NCBI GenBank assembly: GCA_011041825.1
Contig: DRAO01000389.1
Coordinates: forward strand, 1 to 5,978
DNA length: 5,978 nucleotides
Origin: Chloroflexota bacterium
GTDB taxonomy: Bacteria; Chloroflexota; Anaerolineae; SpSt-600
Direction: 5' to 3'
Shown one piece after another: positions 1 to 5,978 of this stretch (position 1 is its first letter; each line of letters starts with the position of its first letter). The notes below the pieces were generated by a model that did no database searches, was not told the DNA's origin, and saw nothing but the letters and a program-made list of their open reading frames with translations. The translations under genes were made by a program, and so were the position numbers.

Positions 1-662
1 GCATTATCGTGCCCAGCTGCTATTTGAAAGGCATCGTAGAAGGGTGGGGCGTGCCCAGGGAGAAATGCCGGGTGGTGTACAATGCTATAGAGCCTGTGGA
101 TGAAATTAGGCCCGTTCAGGTGCCGCTACGGACCCCCTTCAAGCTCATCACAGTGGGGCGGTTGGTGCCCTGGAAGAGGGTTGACGGCATCTTGAGGGCT
201 ATCGCCTCCCTTGGGGGGGTGGGGCTGGTAATCGTCGGAGACGGCCCCGAACGGCCCCGGTTAGAGGCGCTAGTGGAGGAACTGGGCCTTGAGGAACGGG
301 TTTTCTTTGCCGGTAAGCGGAGCAGGCAGGAGACACTGGCATTGATGGCGGCGTGCGATGCCTTCATCTTGAATTCCTCCTATGAGGGGTTGCCCCACAC
401 GCTGCTGGAAGCAATGCAGGTAGGGTTACCAATCATCGCTACCGCCGTCGGCGGCGTGCCGGAAGTGGTGCAGGATGGGGTGAACGGGGCGCTGGTGGAG
501 GTGGATTCGACGGCCCGTCTGGCTGCCGCCATAAGGGCGATGGTGAATTCTCCATCTCGTAAAGCCTCCACCCGGGATGCCAGGAGCACAATGGCAAACT
601 TCTCCTGGGATAGGGTTGCCTCAGCCACCGAGAAGGTCCTCCTGGAGGCCCTTGGGAATTAG
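1..662 (+). CDS. GT4-family glycosyltransferase, C-terminal part (5' end outside window)
   Basis: This is the C-terminal, nucleotide-sugar-binding half of a GT-B fold retaining glycosyltransferase, expected to transfer a sugar from an NDP- or GDP-sugar to a growing glycan at the cytoplasmic membrane face. The frame is open to the left edge. A GTG at position 9 could be read as a start, but the preceding codons (Ile-Ile) complete the family's usual stretch before SxYLKG, so the gene begins upstream; 219 residues are visible. Counting from the GTG, the linker VVYNAIEP lies near 22-29. The donor-phosphate site is G50-R51-L52 with K56, and the VGDGPER loop is at 76-82. The EX7E motif is E126 to E134 (EGLPHTLLE), followed by GLPIIATAVGGVPEVV and DGVNG. 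The gene is convergent with the rest of the locus, so it belongs to another transcript. The family call is strong; donor and acceptor are unknown. Confidence 0.93.
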   Translation, partial: IIVPSCYLKGIVEGWGVPREKCRVVYNAIEPVDEIRPVQVPLRTPFKLITVGRLVPWKRVDGILRAIASLGGVGLVIVGDGPERPRLEALVEELGLEERVFFAGKRSRQETLALMAACDAFILNSSYEGLPHTLLEAMQVGLPIIATAVGGVPEVVQDGVNGALVEVDSTARLAAAIRAMVNSPSRKASTRDARSTMANFSWDRVASATEKVLLEALGN

Positions 663-695
663 CCAGAGCTTGCCACCCCAGGGGATTCGCTCCAT

Positions 696-719
696 ACGCC
701 CTGTACCCCTTACAGGCGT
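696..719. terminator. Imperfect hairpin at the convergent gene junction, possible bidirectional terminator
   Basis: The arms ACGC(C)CTGTA (696-705) and TACAGGCGT (711-719) pair over nine base pairs with one bulged C, around the five-base loop CCCCT. The hairpin sits just after the stop of the rightward glycosyltransferase (662) and covers the stop codon of the leftward sulfotransferase (710-712), where a shared terminator would be expected. No T-run follows on either strand, so it is not a canonical intrinsic terminator and the function is inferred from position. Confidence 0.35.
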
Positions 720-1441
720 TCGTTGAGGGTGGAAGACGAGACTGGTTCGATAACCAGGCCCTTAAGTTGTACAAGGAGTTTGTACACTTTCATCACTTCG
801 GGATTAGGGACTGGGAATTCCCACTGGGGTGTGACTGCTTTGACAAGGCTTTCTCGACTCTCCAGCAGATGGCTGGCTTTGATGCCCGTTAGTTGCTCCA
901 GAGCTTCGGCCCATACCGTTTCCTCTTTGTTGACCAGTTCTTCGTAACCGATTGTGCAGCCGCCAAATATGTACAGTTGGAGGAGGGCGGTGCTGTTCAC
1001 GTTGATATATTGCTCCACAAGCCTGGAAAATCCCCAGCCGCTCTTCAGGTGTCGGCTTACGCTGTAGCCTTCAAATTGGCGATACGAGAGGATGATTTTA
1101 GGTTGATAGCCTAGCTTCGCCACTATGTGCACCATACGCACCAGTTCCGGGGATTTGAGGAAGGTAGCCCGCCGGAGGAGTTCATCCAGCTTTTGGGCGG
1201 CTCTTCGCTGACAGAAATTCCGCAGGCGGCTGGGAAGCGGGCTTCTCGCAATCTTATCCGCCCATACTAGCCATCTACGTGCTTCAAGGAGCATAGGATG
1301 CTCGTATTCACCAGAGCGACGGTCCCACTTCGTTTGCACGGGCATATCGAAGTTCGCCCCGGCTTTGGCCAAAATGGCAGCCAGCAAACTGGACCCGCAT
1401 CGTCCCGTTCCCACGATTAGGTAACGTGTCGCCTGCTCCAT
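710..1441 (-). CDS. P-loop sulfotransferase (PAPS-dependent), divergent member
   Basis: A 243-residue protein that probably transfers sulfate from PAPS to a glycan. The N-terminus carries the 5'-phosphosulfate-binding loop, YLIVGTGRCGSSLL at residues 7-20, in the position usual for sulfotransferases. A KSP triplet at 96-98 is followed by a beta strand and SYRQFEGYSVS (119-129). Its R121 and S129 have the R-x7-S spacing of the 3'-phosphate-binding motif, although the usual R-D-x-R wording is absent. IGYEELV (164-170) matches the family's later RYEDL-like segment. The ATG is supported by GGGGGAG seven bases upstream and by its closeness to the P-loop. It is the last gene of the leftward set, 104 bases after the preceding glycosyltransferase, so it may be read through or have its own promoter. 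It resembles the right-edge sulfotransferase only in these motifs, so recent duplication is unlikely. The substrate cannot be told from sequence. Confidence 0.85.
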   Translation of the reverse strand: MEQATRYLIVGTGRCGSSLLAAILAKAGANFDMPVQTKWDRRSGEYEHPMLLEARRWLVWADKIARSPLPSRLRNFCQRRAAQKLDELLRRATFLKSPELVRMVHIVAKLGYQPKIILSYRQFEGYSVSRHLKSGWGFSRLVEQYINVNSTALLQLYIFGGCTIGYEELVNKEETVWAEALEQLTGIKASHLLESRESLVKAVTPQWEFPVPNPEVMKVYKLLVQLKGLVIEPVSSSTLNERL

Positions 1442-1545
1442 TTGTCTACTCCCCCATTTTGTATTTCGATGGCGGCCAAACTGCCTTCGTCGTATCCAGA
1501 AAAGGTAACCACCTCAGCAACATCCGGCAAATCCGTACAGAGGAA
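1417..1545 (-). other. Open, in-frame extension beyond the stop of the 1546-2613 glycosyltransferase
   Basis: Directly after the TAA at 1546-1548 the same leftward frame stays open for 42 codons, to a TAA at 1417-1419 inside the next gene. The text looks protein-like (it includes LPDVAEVV and GYDEGSLAAIE). No ATG is present, and the possible TTG (1528-1530) and GTG (1510-1512) starts lack a clear ribosome binding site. It could be a former C-terminal tail cut off by a stop mutation, a remnant of a lost small gene, or chance: an open run of this length is not rare at this GC content. Confidence 0.2.
1449..1455 (-). promoter_or_regulatory. Ribosome binding site of the 710-1441 sulfotransferase
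   Basis: The leftward strand reads GGGGGAG with seven bases to the ATG at 1441. It fixes the start codon and shows that this gene can be translated independently, unlike the coupled genes before it. Confidence 0.6.
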
Positions 1546-2613
1546 TTACCTTGCAAGCTCTTCTAACAAGCGGACAAGCTTTCCGACAAGGCTCTCCAGG
1601 CTGTGAAATCGAATGATGCGCTCCCGCAGATATTGACCGATGGCTTCCCTTTCGTTATCGCTTAAAGAGAGGAGCCATCGGAGTTTCTCGGCCAATTCTA
1701 TGGAATCCCCATAGCGGAAGAGGAGCTGGTCAGCAAAGCGTCCGAGGGTTTCCCGGAAGCCCTCGTTGGCTGTCAGGCAGGGGCGTGCACAAGCCATCGC
1801 CTCCAAGGCTACTTTGTCCCCGAAGCCGGTGGGCGTCAGGTTTACGTGCACCGTGCAGCGACGATACCAGCGGGGCAATTCCGGCTGAGGTACTGGCGGG
1901 TTAAAACGCACACAATCCTGAAGCCCCAATCGGCGCGCAAGAGCCTGGAGGCTTTGGATATAGGCATAATCCTGCGCCCTGGCCGGGCCACCCAAGATGA
2001 CCACCTGGAAGGGGTGGTCTACCTGCTTCCGGAGTAACGCCACAGCTTTGAGGAGGGTAGGATGGTCTTTAACAGGTGAGAGACGCCCCACGCAGAGGAT
2101 TAAAGGCGGCTTCTCAGGGACAGCGTTTTCAGGGGCGAAGAGCTCCGTGTCAATCCCCTGCCCGATAACTACAAGCTTGTCTCGCCTGTAAGGGTAGGCG
2201 GTTTCCACGCTGGTCACCATCCGGTCTGAGAGGTGATGAGCCACCTTCAACTTCCAATTCAAACTGGGATGGCCGTACCAGGTAACTATGGGGATACCCT
2301 TTGCTTTCAGGATGGGCGCTGCCATTATGGTGAACACGGGGATCATATGAGAGAAGCAGGCATCAATGCAGTTGAAGCGCAGCACGCCCAGTAGATGCCG
2401 GTAGAACTCCAATGCCCGTCGTGGCTCGCTGTAGCCTTTCTCTTTACCCACAGAGAGAACCCGCACATTGCTGGGAGCATCTATCCGGCCTGCCCGCATC
2501 GTGATTACGTAGATGAATTCCACCTGCTCCGCCAGCGCTGCAATCCACCGGGTCGTAAAGCCGAGGATGGGGTCATCGGCATCGGTTGCCAGGTTGAACA
2601 TCAGCAAGCGCAT
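1546..2613 (-). CDS. GT4-type glycosyltransferase with a variant EX7E motif
   Basis: A 355-residue GT-B glycosyltransferase, probably cytoplasmic or peripheral to the inner membrane. The N-terminal acceptor domain covers about 1-140, and VVIGQGIDTELF (148-159) is the usual linker just before the donor domain. The donor phosphate site is CVGRLSPVKDHPTLLKA (174-190), with R177 and K182. The expected EX7E pair is altered: E271 in ALEAMACARP is present, but eight residues earlier stands G263 in TPTGFGDKVALE, so the first glutamate is missing and D266-K267 are nearby. I recall GT4 proteins with a similar G-x-x-D-K-x-x-L-E arrangement, so it is more likely a subfamily variant than an inactive enzyme. 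The ATG at 2613 is backed by GAGGAG five bases upstream. The first 41 bases overlap the end of the preceding glycosyltransferase, implying coupled translation. Donor and acceptor are unknown. Confidence 0.9.
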   Translation of the reverse strand: MRLLMFNLATDADDPILGFTTRWIAALAEQVEFIYVITMRAGRIDAPSNVRVLSVGKEKGYSEPRRALEFYRHLLGVLRFNCIDACFSHMIPVFTIMAAPILKAKGIPIVTWYGHPSLNWKLKVAHHLSDRMVTSVETAYPYRRDKLVVIGQGIDTELFAPENAVPEKPPLILCVGRLSPVKDHPTLLKAVALLRKQVDHPFQVVILGGPARAQDYAYIQSLQALARRLGLQDCVRFNPPVPQPELPRWYRRCTVHVNLTPTGFGDKVALEAMACARPCLTANEGFRETLGRFADQLLFRYGDSIELAEKLRWLLSLSDNEREAIGQYLRERIIRFHSLESLVGKLVRLLEELAR

Positions 2614-3784
2614 AGTTGCTCCTCGCTTTCAACCTGCTCACTGCAAGGTGAAGGAGACGGGCGTAGCTCTGCAAATAAGCATCGGGGGAGAAGAAAGCCT
2701 GGGCGAATTCCCGGGCTTGTCGGCCCATCTCCCCGGATTCATCCGGGTGGGTGAAAATCCACCGGATTCGCTCGGCTAGGGCCTCCACATCGCCGGGGGG
2801 CACAAGGAAGCCCGTTTTGCCGTCTTGGATTACCTCCTGTATGCCTCCTACCCTGCTGCCAATCACAGGGGTACCGCAAGCCATCGCCTCTATGACTACC
2901 CGGCCTAATCCTTCCGAAAGCGATGGCAGGACCAGCGCCTGTGCCTGTGCTATGCATTGAGCCAGCTTTTGTTGGGGAAGGTGGCCGTAAAACATCACCT
3001 GTTCGCTCAAGCCCAGTTGCTGCACCTGAGCTTTGAGTGAATTGACGTATTCAGCGTTCCCAACCCTGCCGATGAGCCACAGGCAGGCATCGGGGAACAC
3101 ATCCCTTACCTGTGCAAAAGCCTCTATCAGGAAGTGAACGCCTTTCAGCGGTATTAAAACTCCGGCGTAAACTATGAGGTTTTTCCTCTTATCCGGCGCA
3201 TTTGCCCCGGCCTCCAGGAAGACCTCGATGTCCGTCCAAGTGGGAAAGCGGATAACGGGCTTATCCGGAGCCCATCGCTGTAACTGAGCACAGGTGGCAG
3301 CGGAAATGGCCCTCAGGGCATCCGCATACCGAAGGGAAAATTTTGCCGCATAGGCCATCAGGGTGCGGAAAAACCACCGTGGCCGAACCCGCCTGTACAG
3401 GAAGAGGCTGTTCTCAAAATCCCCGTGGCTTTCCACGACGAGTGCAACTTCCCGTCCAAGCCGGGCGGCGATTCCCTTCGCCAATGCTGCGACAAAGCCT
3501 TCGTAGGGGCTCTGGGCGATGAGGACCTGGACACCATAGCGGTGGATGAGCCATAGGGAGAGAAGCGGGCCGAAGATAAGCATAGTGACATAGCGGAATA
3601 CAGGCAGGGGGAATTGAGGCAAGAGGTAGAAGTGAGCATATTCAGTAAAACGGCGTGGGCGCAGGTCCTGGCTGAAGCCGATGACAAAAGTCTCGCCCAG
3701 CCGCTTCAACAGCCGAAACTTTTTCAGGCTGGTCGTGTTCAACGGTTGAGGATAACGGGCGCCACCGATGAAGCAGGCTTTCAT
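2573..3784 (-). CDS. GT4-family glycosyltransferase
   Basis: A complete 403-residue GT-B glycosyltransferase. The N-terminal domain (about 1-180) begins MKACFIGGARYP and contains a hydrophobic stretch near 62-82 (RYVTMLIFGPLLSLWLI) that may bind the membrane. VVESHGDFEN (116-125) resembles the acceptor-side H-G/D loop of the family. The donor domain has YAGVLIPLKGVHFLIEAF (206-223) with K214; the usual Arg of the GRL triplet is V209. It continues with WLIGRVGNAEY and the canonical EX7E, E291 to E299 (EGLGRVVIEAMACGTPVIGS), then GGIQEVIQDGKTGFLVPPGD. Its ATG overlaps the flippase stop as ATGA, so translation is probably coupled. GAGAGG lies seven bases upstream, and a second purine block (GGAGG) abuts the ATG. 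The last 13 or so residues are encoded within the start of the next gene and do not look like a conserved tail. The specific sugar is unknown. Confidence 0.94.
   Translation of the reverse strand: MKACFIGGARYPQPLNTTSLKKFRLLKRLGETFVIGFSQDLRPRRFTEYAHFYLLPQFPLPVFRYVTMLIFGPLLSLWLIHRYGVQVLIAQSPYEGFVAALAKGIAARLGREVALVVESHGDFENSLFLYRRVRPRWFFRTLMAYAAKFSLRYADALRAISAATCAQLQRWAPDKPVIRFPTWTDIEVFLEAGANAPDKRKNLIVYAGVLIPLKGVHFLIEAFAQVRDVFPDACLWLIGRVGNAEYVNSLKAQVQQLGLSEQVMFYGHLPQQKLAQCIAQAQALVLPSLSEGLGRVVIEAMACGTPVIGSRVGGIQEVIQDGKTGFLVPPGDVEALAERIRWIFTHPDESGEMGRQAREFAQAFFSPDAYLQSYARLLHLAVSRLKARSNYALADVQPGNRCR
2619..2624 (-). promoter_or_regulatory. Ribosome binding site of the 1546-2613 glycosyltransferase
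   Basis: GAGGAG on the leftward strand lies five bases before the ATG, inside the coding sequence of the preceding gene. It confirms the start, and hence that the 41-base overlap between the two glycosyltransferases is real. Confidence 0.65.
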
Positions 3785-5118
3785 CCTCCTACCTCTCTCC
3801 CAATCCGCCGGCTCATAGTTAGCATCACAGACTTAAACAGACATCTTCCCCCTGCTACGAGCCCTGCCAATCCCACGAACCCCCACCGCTGGCTTATGAA
3901 CCAGCTCAATCCGAGGACCGGTGCGGCATAGAGGCTATAACCTCCCACCCACAATCCCACCTTTCCCAAAGCATAGTAGAAAGAATTCAGCCAGAAGAAG
4001 ACGGATTCGAAGGCAACTCCGAGCATCATTAACTGGACTCCTGGAACCACCGGACGATAATTCTCGCCGAACACGAGGGGGATGATCAACGGGAGGGCCA
4101 AAGTGACGCCGAGGATTGCCAGGCCAATGGGCACTCCTCCATGGAGCGTCCAGCGCTTCACATCCCGGCGTAAGGCCGCATCCGATTCCTTTTTCGCCCA
4201 CTTCGCCGAAAGGCGGGGGTAAGCCACCCGATGGGCGGCGTTCATAGGATAAGAGCTAACGTTCACCAAAGTCATCGCCAACCGGAAGAACCCTGCCTCA
4301 TCCGGCCCACGAACTGCTCCCAAAATCATCACCGGCACTTGGGCAATTGCGCCGCTCAGGGTTGTCATAACGTAATTCCAGGAGAAGAAAGAAAGCAACT
4401 CCCTACGCAGGCTACGGATGCTCCCTAAAGAAGCCGCCCACCATACACCGATGCCATTGCGCATCTGGAGCAGGGTAGCTGTACCCAGGGAGATTAATCC
4501 CATCAAGGCGTTACTGATGGCCATACCCAGCACCAGCCCAATCACCCCATGCCCGGCAAGGAGGAAAGCGATCACCAGGATGAAAGTTAAGCCCTTCTCT
4601 AAAACGTAAAGGGCCGAAAGCCAGCGGAACTTTTCAAAGGCGGTCAGGACGGCAAAGCTGCCTCCTCGGAAGGCGAGGATTACGAAAGAGGCAGCATAGA
4701 TGAGCATCCCCCGGAACATCCAGGATGCATTGTATACGTGCTCGGCCACCCACTTACCCGTAATCAGTACGGTTAAGAACACCCCCAGGAACGCCAGCTC
4801 ATCAATGATATAGCCAAGTTTCGTGATAGCCCTGAATTCCTCTCCCTTTCCTGTGGCCCGGAACCCAGCCAGATACCGGGTCGTCACGGTAAGGCTTTTG
4901 AAATTACCTACGGAGCGGAGCAGTGAGGGGAAAGCCAGGATAAGGGCAGCCTGTCCATACCCCTCAGGCCCCAATATCCTGGCGGCAACGGTGGTGGTCA
5001 GGAAGCCGATAGCGGCAGCCACATATTGGCCTATCGTCAAAATGCCGACATCTTGAACGGAAGGGCTGCGGAGGAACTGCCGGGCATCTTCTATCAGATG
5101 CTGGCTTATTTGGTTCAT
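3781..5118 (-). CDS. Wzx-like polysaccharide flippase (MOP superfamily, polysaccharide transport family)
   Basis: A 445-residue integral membrane protein expected to flip undecaprenyl-linked oligosaccharide units from the cytoplasmic to the outer face of the inner membrane. The N-terminus shows the family pattern: a short amphipathic lead, then VGILTIGQYVAAAIGFLTTTV (about 24-44) followed by AARILGPEGYGQ (45-56). About twelve hydrophobic segments can be traced, near 24-46, 56-73, 102-124, 133-152, 168-189, 191-213, 245-268, 276-296, 327-350, 361-384, 387-408 and 411-436. The charged loop FFRLAMTLVN...AYPRLSAKW in the second half is also typical. Size and helix count match the Wzx/RfbX family. 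It overlaps both neighbours by ATGA: the upstream sulfotransferase at 5115-5118 and the downstream glycosyltransferase at 3781-3784. Its own ribosome binding site is weak (GGGTATGGG), so translation may depend on coupling. MurJ is less likely, given the context and lack of its longer 14-helix layout. Confidence 0.92.
   Translation of the reverse strand: MNQISQHLIEDARQFLRSPSVQDVGILTIGQYVAAAIGFLTTTVAARILGPEGYGQAALILAFPSLLRSVGNFKSLTVTTRYLAGFRATGKGEEFRAITKLGYIIDELAFLGVFLTVLITGKWVAEHVYNASWMFRGMLIYAASFVILAFRGGSFAVLTAFEKFRWLSALYVLEKGLTFILVIAFLLAGHGVIGLVLGMAISNALMGLISLGTATLLQMRNGIGVWWAASLGSIRSLRRELLSFFSWNYVMTTLSGAIAQVPVMILGAVRGPDEAGFFRLAMTLVNVSSYPMNAAHRVAYPRLSAKWAKKESDAALRRDVKRWTLHGGVPIGLAILGVTLALPLIIPLVFGENYRPVVPGVQLMMLGVAFESVFFWLNSFYYALGKVGLWVGGYSLYAAPVLGLSWFISQRWGFVGLAGLVAGGRCLFKSVMLTMSRRIGREVGG
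3785..3800 (-). promoter_or_regulatory. Double purine-rich ribosome binding region before the 2573-3784 glycosyltransferase
   Basis: On the leftward strand a GGAGAGAGG block (3800-3792) lies seven bases from the ATG, and a second block, GGAGG (3789-3785), touches the ATG directly. The distal block has normal spacing and probably does the work. Both lie inside the last codons of the flippase gene, whose TGA shares bases with this ATG. Confidence 0.5.
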
Positions 5119-5978
5119 AGAATCCCATACCCGTAGATTTTGTTAACCCATCCCACCGTTAAAGCGAACGTTAAGCGATGCTTTAGGCTCAATTGCTGCT
5201 TCCAAGCTTCATCAAGATAGATGCGTTCATCGCTGCCTTCCCTCATCCGATTGCCCCCTATCCCGAAATAGGGGTGGCTCCTGTAAGCGAGCATCTGCGG
5301 CTCAAACTCTATCCTCACGAAAGAGCAAATCTCCTTCAGAGTGCCCTCCGGGTCCGTGCAGAGCCTCTCATACCGGACTCGGAGCCAATCCCTCTCTGGA
5401 AACAGCCGCTTGAGGTAGAAAGCTGTGAGGGCTGGCCCTGCCCATCTGCGCAACGCCACCATTATATCGCCGTACTTACGAAGGTAAGAATTCACGATAG
5501 CACGTCCATCCCGCACCAGATGGATGACTTTAATCTTATAGACACCGGCCTTGCGGAGCAGGTATAAACGGTGGGGGGATTTGGAGGAGTCTGTAAGCAC
5601 CTTTGCTCCCGATACTTTATGGAGGCACATTAAAAGAGCTTCGTTAGGCTCATTCCACTTTTTGATGTCTCCCTCCTGCCAACGGAGCAACTTGCTCCAC
5701 CGGGGAAAGCGCAGGTCAATTTCATCGAATTGCCTTCCGGATGTTGCTTCGTAGCATTCTCTCACCTTCTGCCATAGCGGTGTATCAAAGGGGTGGGACT
5801 TAACTTCCAGCCAGTCCTTGCCTGGTGAAGAGGGCAACCCAGCGCCCTTGGCCAAAGCTATATACCTGTGCATAGCCCGAATCTCGCCCAGCCCCAATAC
5901 CTGCGAGTGCCCGTTGAGCAATAAATCTAGAAGCGTGGAACCGCAATGGCCGCTTCCAAGGATGTAAAGTAATACGTA
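5115..5978 (-). CDS. P-loop sulfotransferase (PAPS-dependent), 5' end outside window
   Basis: A sulfotransferase with 287 residues visible. The frame is open to the right edge. A TTG at 5921 could be taken as a start, but the 19 codons before it encode YVLLYILGSGHCGSTLLD, which holds the 5'-phosphosulfate-binding loop, so the true start is at or beyond 5978, probably only a few codons away. Numbering from the edge, the loop is G8-S9-G10-H11-C12-G13-S14-T15. TDSSKSPHR (129-137) and the 3'-phosphate site VRDGRAIVNS (155-164, with R156 and S164 in R-x7-S spacing) follow, then RYERLC (202-207) and GIGGN (239-243). These fit the bacterial Sulfotransfer_3-like group. It probably sulfates a sugar of the glycan handled by the downstream genes. 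Its TGA overlaps the flippase ATG (ATGA), making it part of the same operon; the promoter is outside the window. The substrate is unknown. Confidence 0.93.
   Translation of the reverse strand, partial: YVLLYILGSGHCGSTLLDLLLNGHSQVLGLGEIRAMHRYIALAKGAGLPSSPGKDWLEVKSHPFDTPLWQKVRECYEATSGRQFDEIDLRFPRWSKLLRWQEGDIKKWNEPNEALLMCLHKVSGAKVLTDSSKSPHRLYLLRKAGVYKIKVIHLVRDGRAIVNSYLRKYGDIMVALRRWAGPALTAFYLKRLFPERDWLRVRYERLCTDPEGTLKEICSFVRIEFEPQMLAYRSHPYFGIGGNRMREGSDERIYLDEAWKQQLSLKHRLTFALTVGWVNKIYGYGIL

Noticed and set aside
439..774. A 111-codon leftward reading frame across the end of the left glycosyltransferase and the junction
   Set aside because: It is rich in Pro, Ser and Arg, shows no motif, and is antisense to a well-supported glycosyltransferase.
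1469..1523. A 25-codon ATG frame (MLLRWLPFLD...) in the same gap, ending near 1449
   Set aside because: It has no ribosome binding site and no similarity I recognise; it is short enough to be chance.
1442..1545. A promoter for the last sulfotransferase in the 104-base gap
   Set aside because: TTGCTG and ATACGA-like boxes can be picked out on the leftward strand, but the spacing (19 bases) and match are poor, so I do not call a promoter.
1546..2613. Calling the variant glycosyltransferase a pseudogene because the first Glu of EX7E is missing
   Set aside because: The frame is intact over the normal family length, the start signal is good, and other donor-site residues are kept.
2395..2754. 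A 119-codon rightward frame over the glycosyltransferase overlap
   Set aside because: Its composition is rich in Cys, Gly, His and Arg with no motif, and both genes beneath it are convincing.
3358..3687. A 109-codon leftward frame inside the 2573-3784 glycosyltransferase
   Set aside because: It lies wholly inside a real gene in another frame, is Ser/Ala/Arg rich with no recognisable domain, and has no own context.
5193..5567. A 124-codon rightward frame opposite the right-edge sulfotransferase
   Set aside because: It is antisense to a gene with clear catalytic motifs and has no family features, so it is a shadow frame.

Overview
The window is bacterial and comes from a surface-polysaccharide biosynthesis locus. 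It is densely packed with genes on both strands, has overlapping start/stop codons, purine-rich ribosome binding sites and a moderately high GC content (by eye in the mid-50s percent). I recognise no lineage marker. An environmental bacterium, for example Chloroflexota or a similar phylum, fits, but this is only an impression.

Layout: a rightward gene enters from the left edge and ends at 662. It is the C-terminal part of a GT4-type glycosyltransferase. It converges on a leftward set of five genes that fills the rest of the window. In order of transcription (right to left) these are: a P-loop sulfotransferase whose start lies beyond the right edge (5978 to 5115); a Wzx-like polysaccharide flippase (5118 to 3781); a GT4 glycosyltransferase (3784 to 2573); a second, variant GT4 glycosyltransferase (2613 to 1546); and, after a 104-base gap, a second and divergent sulfotransferase (1441 to 710). 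The first four overlap (ATGA, ATGA, then 41 bases) and look like one translationally coupled operon. A short imperfect hairpin lies at the convergent junction. I see no tRNA, rRNA, CRISPR array, insertion sequence or long repeat.

How the genes may work together: the glycosyltransferases would build an oligosaccharide on a lipid carrier at the inner face of the membrane, and the flippase would move it across. The two sulfotransferases would place sulfate from PAPS on the glycan or its sugars. No initiating sugar-phosphate transferase, polymerase, chain-length regulator or sulfate-activation gene is visible, so the locus continues outside the window. The most distinctive point is that two sulfotransferases bracket a flippase/glycosyltransferase operon, suggesting a sulfated cell-surface or exported glycan. 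That product is inferred from gene content.
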